From Stephanodiscus triporus (Eukaryota; Bacillariophyta; Thalassiosirophyceae; Thalassiosirales; Thalassiosiraceae), in NCBI GenBank assembly GCA_036939755.1, contig JALLAZ010000091.1, positions 1 through 24,514 of the forward strand: 24,514 bases of DNA. Reading direction: 5' to 3'. A model generated the notes under the pieces. The model did no database searches, was not told where the DNA came from, and saw only the letters and a list, made by a program, of their open reading frames with translations. This document shows positions 19,300-24,514 of this stretch, in pieces (position 1 is the first letter of the stretch; every line of letters begins with the position of its first letter). The position numbers and the translations under genes were made by a program.

Positions 19300-22200
19300 A
19301 TGATCATGACGCCATCTCCAAAAAGTCCTGCTTCGTCGACCGGCGGTCACAAACGAGGGCACAACGTGCACCCCACCCTCGATTCGCTCGAATGCATCCA
19401 TGCGCTCCGAACGCAGTCGAACGAGTTTTCGCCCCTAGTTCCACGCGATCATCGCGATGCCCCCCCCTCCGCCTCCTCGTCCTCGCCGGGCGAACGACGT
19501 GGTAGGTCGTCGTCGTTTCCTCTCCATCCGAAATTCGACCATGACGCTCCGATGCATGAAGGAGATGCCGACGCGATCTCCGGCATGGACATGGTGGTGA
19601 AGAATGAAACGAAAAAGGGAGATAGTGAGTGCGACGGGGCTCATCGAATATAACTTTGATATTTGATTCTTCGATGTGTCGCATTAACGGCCATTGATGA
19701 TTGGGATGTCGTTGCGTTTCTCGCACCATCTACGAATTAACGAAATATCGCGCACCCCCACCTCCATCGTTGGGACAAGAAAAACAAGGCTTCGTCTATT
19801 ACGTGATATACGCGTTCGTGAATTCCATCATGTGCGTCCCGTGCCTCTACGGCTACGCCGCCGTGATCTTCGCTCACGACGTCTTCCAACCTCACATCAA
19901 CGCGCTTAGCAAGCTCGTCATCCTGTCATCGGTCGTGCATCAGATATGCTTCACCGCCTTCTCCACGCTGCCGTTCGCGATTGGTCAAGTCCAAGACGCC
20001 GGTGAGTTACGATACATTCGTCGGGCGGCATCGGCATTCGTTCTTTACTTTTCTGCGTGCGTATCTCTCTGTTCCCCATCTTCGCTTGACGAATTCGAAA
20101 CCCCACATTTAACGATATAGGTCTGATATTTCAATCGGCCATGAGTCATCATATCGCGACGACCATAATAAGCGACGCGGGAGGTCATAAATATATAGAC
20201 GACGATCTAGTCGCCGAGATCGTGTCCACGACCGTCGTCATGTTGGGATTGTCGACGGCCTTCCTCGGGGCGGTGCTGATCCTGGCCGGAAAGTTTCGCT
20301 TCGCGAATGCCGTTGCATACCTGCCCCTCCCGGTCGTTGGCGGTGAGCGCACCTCGATTTTTTTTGCGTCGCACGAAATAAGTTCATTTTCGCTTTTGAC
20401 GAATCATCTGACATCGACATGTCGTCGTTGATTTATTTTGCGAAGGATATCTGGCTTTCATCGGGTATTTCTGCGTCGAGGCGGGGGTCGCATTGTGCAT
20501 AGGCACTACGATAATGAAACCGTCCGATTGGCTGGATCTGTGCAATGCGCACCATCTCGTGCTGGCATTTCCCGGCATCGTCGCCGGGGTCTTCCTGACT
20601 CTTGTCGCTCGCAGATGCGATAACGAGGCCATGCTCCCTCTTTCGATGGTTCTGATCCCGGCGACATTTTACTTGGTCCTTCTCTTTTCTGGCTCGAGCA
20701 TTGACGATGCAAGAGAGGGAGGTTGGGTGGGACAAGAATCGCCTCCCGTCCCCGTTCGGGACCTCTTCCATTTGGTTGATTTTGGATTGGTCCGTTGGGG
20801 TGTTGCAAAACAACTCATTTCAACTTGGGCCGGTAAGAATACACTGGCGAAAAAAGCGTATCGTTCCTCGATCAATTGCCTCCCTGCTCATCCAGCTGCT
20901 ATGTTTTTGAACTGGCCAGGCATGGTATTTGTGGTTTCATTTTCCTCTTGCTTGGATGTTGCGGCTATATCTATGGACATGGGGGAAGCATTGGATACCA
21001 ACAGCGAGTTGATGACGGTCGGCATTTCCAACTGTAAGTATCTTTAATCAGGAAGGTTAATGCAGCAAGCTTTAACTGACATTTTCTTATGCCATTTTTT
21101 TTCATCAGTTGTTTCCGGAATTTTCGGAGGATTCGCGGGGTCATACATCTTCTCTCAAACCATATTCACGTATAGGACAGGCTGTCACTCAAGATGGGTC
21201 GGGGTGTTGGTGAGTTTCGCTTTCATATGTGCCGGTTATTCCACGTCGTGTTTATTAGATCACGGCGATCCTAAATAGAACCAACCAAATATCACTTTGT
21301 GCAGGTTGCCTTCACGTTCATTGCCATAGTTGTTTCTTCAGTCAATTTTCTCGAGGTCACACCTGTAAGACATTTCAAGTGTAGACAGAATCGTGAGGAT
21401 GCTCTTACTAATGCTAACTTTGCTATCCTCGTTCCCTCTTCAGCTCTTTTTCCTTGGCAGTACATTAGTATTTATTGGATTCGACCTGCTCTATGAATGG
21501 ATTGTGGACGTGCGACACAAGGTAATTCACGAAAATTTCGTGCGAACATGCTACTTTACCGGTTGTAGCATGAACCACTCATCCCTTCCTTTCTTCATTT
21601 CAGCTCCTCATCTCTGAGTATATTGTTCTGTTGGCAACATTCTTCGCGATCCAATTTGTAGGAATCGATGGCAAGTGATATCATGTTGTTCATCGTTGTT
21701 TCGTCGTTGAAACATGCTCATTTTTTTTTCAACGTGAATTTTCTCAGGGGGTATCGGGCTTGGCATTGCCGTCGCGATATTCGATTTCGTATGGACCACT
21801 GCTAGCGTATCCAACGTCACTCGAGTCGCTCGGCGCTCGATTGCTCTCTGGAGTCCACGGGAGAGAACCTTCGTTGAAAATCACGTCTACAGTGCGAATT
21901 TTCCCAAGATAATCACTCTTGAGCTTAGAGGATCGGTTTTCTTTGGGTCGTCCATGCAGATTCTTAGCACCATTCTCGAGGAAATAGGAATCAATATCTC
22001 TGTCGAGGAAAAAGCGGAGATAGGCGTTGTCAATAGTCCTCTTCCTAAGTCACGCATCAATAGTGTTCGAATTCCGTCATCACTTTCTCCTGCATCAGTC
22101 TCACCAGGCAGCAGAGGGTTAGAAGAACGGAGAAGAGAACGAGCGAGAGCAGAACAACCCAAGCGAACAAGTCTACGTATTGCACCGCGTGTGCCTCCTC

Positions 22201-23132
22201 GCTTTTTGGTCCTTGACCTATCTTCAGTCTCTAACGTCGATGCGTCTGCTGCCCGGGGTTGCTTCTTGCAACTTGCCAGGATATGTGCGAGGAGGGAGAT
22301 TGTCGTTTGCGCTGCTGGCGCCAACAGTAGAATAGATTGGATAATGCAAACTCATGGCACTGCTAAGCATGCCGATGTCGAAGGATTGGCAATTGGTTCT
22401 TCTGAATTGAATGACAAGATCATCCTCTTCAACGACGTAGATGAAGGTAAGTGAGGTTTGCTTTTGTTACTTTAATCATTATTTAAGATGCCTCATGTTT
22501 TTCATCATCTGCATATTGGTTATCGATCCTTTTTTCCAGCATTACAATTTTGTGAAAAAACGCTCGTGGCTGAAGCACCAACTGATACTCTGTCATTCGT
22601 ACTCACTACATCTCCGGATACAACAGGAATATCCCTCTCAACTGCATTCACTACCTTTCTTGGCTTGGAGGCGCATGATGCTGCCGCTCTAATTGATTAT
22701 GAGAAGCGCGGCAACGCCTTTCACTCAGAGGATCTCTACAACGCTGGAGATACTGTGTTTTCGTCTGGGGCAGAGGCAGACGGTTTTTTTGTTGTGCTCA
22801 GTGGCTCAGTGGTGATTCTTCTGGACGATAGGTCAGTGGGTAATAGTTCGATTAGATCTGGTGCAGGAGTGAAGCACATTAAACGTCGCAATGTGTTAGA
22901 AAGCGGCCAAATATCACGAGTTCTCTCCGTAGGAGCAGTTTTTGGATTTGTCGATTTTGTACTCAAGCGTCCAAGAACATTTACGGTTGTTGCTTGGAGG
23001 GACTCGTTAGTTGCAAAATGCCACAGATCTGGGCTGAATGAGCTGAAAAGGGAGAACACAGATCTTGAGCGAATTGTCGATAAAGTTTTGCTATTGTGCA
23101 GTGTAGTTGAACTGGCAGCAAGGGATCCCTAA
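19300..23132 (+). CDS. SulP/SLC26-family anion transporter with STAS and cyclic-nucleotide-binding-like domains
   Basis: Eleven exons whose phases sum to an exact 955-residue frame: 19300-19624, 19780-20001, 20121-20342, 20446-20832, 20920-21033, 21109-21209, 21305-21364, 21444-21521, 21604-21670, 21748-22446 and 22540-23132. A Ser/Pro-rich cytosolic head is followed by the SulP membrane core: the first helix has YVIYAFVNSIMCVPCLYGYA, then FAIGQVQDAGLIF, and later LDVAAISMDMGE. A STAS domain from about residue 576 carries LDLSSVSNVDASAA and a long basic insert. A CNBD fold follows at about 820-915 (GDTVFSSGAEADGFFVVLSG). The QVQDAG subgroup recalls fungal YGR125W/VSB1-type vacuolar proteins, so the substrate may not be sulfate; substrate and membrane are unknown. 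The exon 2 acceptor is uncertain (19779 or 19788); ATG 19306 is an alternative start. Confidence 0.85.
21671..21747 (+). other. Probable GC-AG intron in the SulP gene
   Basis: The exon end GATG is followed by GCAAGT, and the next exon follows TTTTCTCAG. Only a GC donor keeps the frame through the membrane segment (VGID then GGIGLG); the nearby GT (21675) gives a wrong phase. Confidence 0.7.
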
Positions 23133-23252
23133 TCTCCGGAAACACATTTTCAATAAGGCTATAAAAATTTGATAGTTGTATGAATATGTGGAAGTATTCC
23201 GTGTTATTCTCATGAGCTAGCTTCAAAGCCAAAAGAAAATCATTCTCATACA

Positions 23253-24181
23253 TCAATCGTCACCCCCAACGGAGCGAAAAATGTCAGCTACGGGCAGCAA
23301 CTCAGGTCGCGGAAATCCGCCTCCCTCCGATGAGCTCAAGTCGGTCGGGTCTTTGGGATCCAGCTTGAATACCCAGAGATTCAATCGCTTGGGAATCTTT
23401 TTCCACGTACGAAATGTCGCGAGAGGGACCATTTTCTCGCTATCTGTGCATGATTGAGATTGGTTCCCTGTCGCCGTGCCGTCTAGTTCTTCTGAATGCG
23501 TATCATAATTTGCTTGAGGCCTAAAGATCAATGTTGCCACGGATGAGCTGTCAATCTCTTCCATCATGTAGCCTGAAATAAGAACCAAAGTTATGACGTC
23601 AGTAACATGCATTAGAAAGAAAATGCAAGATGGTACAATGTAACTGAACAGTCGTCAGATGGATGATACTTGCATATTTGTATCGATTTTCCCATTATCC
23701 ACGTCCCATTCTCCCTTAACAATTTGAGCTTCTTTTCCTTGAATTCGGGGTCGGCCGCATTTTTTCCATAGCAATCCTTTGATTTTTTTTCGTCGGTGCC
23801 CTTCTTCTTCTTCGAAGGTTTCGTTTCCTTCGTCGTTCCTCCCCTTTTTCTCCCACCCGCGGCGATCTTCTGTTTTTCTGCCGCCCTCTTCATCAAATTC
23901 GCTTCGCCAATAACCCCGCTAGCGCTACCTCTCGCCACCTTCTTCATCTTAGCATTGTCGGCCGCCTCTCGCGCCCTCGCGCGATCGGCCTCTATCTCCT
24001 CACGACATTCGTCCGGGAGGACTCTCCGTCCGATCAACTTGTACAGCTGACGTTCGTGGTTGAGAAGGTCGGAATTCCACCAGTTTATATCGACCAGTCT
24101 GATTTGCAGAAGGACCTCGATGGTGTGGGTTGAGCCAACGCGGAGCTCAACGAGTGTTCGTGTGGTTGTGAGTGGCGCCAT
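23253..24181 (-). CDS. Hypothetical Lys-rich protein
   Basis: Two inferred exons, 24181-23650 and 23572-23253, 283 residues. Donor GTTCAG at 23649 with acceptor TTTCAG gives a 77-base intron and a natural join, KYHPSDD-C-YMMEEIDSS; the more usual-looking donor GTATCA at 23669 breaks the frame. Residues 1-55 form a compact domain (LVELRVGSTHTIEVLLQIRLV, WWNSDLLNHERQLYKLIG). A long charged Ala/Lys/Glu region with a KPSKKKKG nuclear-localisation-like cluster follows. A second conserved-looking block is TWIMGKSIQICKYHPSDD to ATLIFRP. I do not recognise the family. The Lys clusters suggest a nuclear or nucleic-acid-linked role, but this is a guess. The gene converges with the SulP gene, 120 bases apart. 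Confidence 0.65.
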
Positions 24182-24514
24182 ACTGCGTGCTGCGCCATCT
24201 TAGGCTCCGGTTCTCGACTTGAGAGAATGCAATGCCGTTGTTCGTTATCCTGTTACATAGGACTCCAGTCCCCGTCCGTCTGGGAAGGTGAGAGGAAGGG
24301 GGTGTTGTTAGTCTGTCCGTAGTCCATAGAGCGTACCGTAAAACACGCAGTTTAAGAGAATCCAAAATGGATATTCTGTGGGGTACTACCAATTAGTAGA
24401 TTCACTACCAATTAGTAGTTGGTTCACCGAGCATAACGACATGGTTATTTGGCCTCTATTAAAGCGCCAAGGGGGGATATGCTAGATCACCCTCTTGCGC
24501 AGCTGTACTTCAGT
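24182..24514. other. Upstream region and window edge
   Basis: About 330 bases upstream of the Lys-rich protein gene. Apart from the direct repeat at 24385-24418, no gene or RNA was recognised. Confidence 0.4.
24385..24418. repeat. Two direct copies of a 15-bp near-palindrome
   Basis: ACTACCAATTAGTAG occurs at 24385-24399 and again at 24404-24418, a 19-base period. Each copy is itself nearly symmetrical around AATT. It could be a paired binding site about 200 bases upstream of the Lys-rich protein gene. Confidence 0.6.

Noticed and set aside
20433..20813. Minus-strand open frame antisense to the SulP gene
   Set aside because: The plus strand carries continuous membrane helices and in-phase exons; the antisense frame has no recognisable feature.
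23594..23601. Perfect CRE palindrome TGACGTCA
   Set aside because: It lies within the proposed intron of the Lys-rich protein gene, close to a convergent gap and alone; a single 8-mer in 24 kb is not far from chance.

Overview
This window is nuclear DNA of a eukaryotic alga, most likely a centric (Thalassiosira-like) diatom. The signs are a delta-class carbonic anhydrase (a class first described in diatoms), short GT-AG introns that join reading frames cleanly, GC-rich third codon positions and many runs of aspartate codons. No operon, phage, transposon, rRNA, tRNA or CRISPR array was seen.

Layout, left to right. 1-779: upstream region of the carbonic anhydrase gene, with five TGACGT/ACGTCA (CRE-type) hexamers between 455 and 605. 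780-2030 (+): membrane-anchored delta carbonic anhydrase. 2215-2820 (-): unassigned 201-residue protein, convergent with it. 3125-5578 (+): exocyst subunit SEC6/EXOC3, three exons. 5775-9782 (-): THO complex subunit 2, four exons; an extra N-terminal stretch up to 10347 is read in another frame across a poly-G tract. 10397-10663 (-): unassigned coding-like exon. 10816-12158 (+): Tudor-like/AT-hook chromatin-type protein, three exons. 12352-13371 (-): Cys-rich unknown gene whose frame is broken by two TGA codons. 13833-14818 (-): secreted START-like protein, three exons. 15330-18960 (-): very large AMBRA1-like WD40 protein, two exons. 19300-23132 (+): SulP/SLC26 anion transporter with STAS and cyclic-nucleotide-binding-like domains, 11 exons. 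23253-24181 (-): unassigned Lys-rich protein, two exons.

The genes are mostly independent housekeeping functions: mRNA export, exocytosis, ubiquitin-ligase/autophagy adaptor, chromatin, and ion and CO2 handling. They alternate strand, so most gaps are compact convergent 3' ends or divergent promoters. Two convergent gaps carry perfect inverted repeats. The most interesting signals are the CRE-like cluster before the carbonic anhydrase gene (these elements mediate CO2/cAMP control in another diatom), the SulP-STAS-CNBD fusion with a degenerate nucleotide-binding cassette, the AMBRA1-like protein with a propeller that looks split, and the TGA-interrupted Cys-rich gene. All exon boundaries were worked out by eye from splice sites and frame continuity and have no transcript support.
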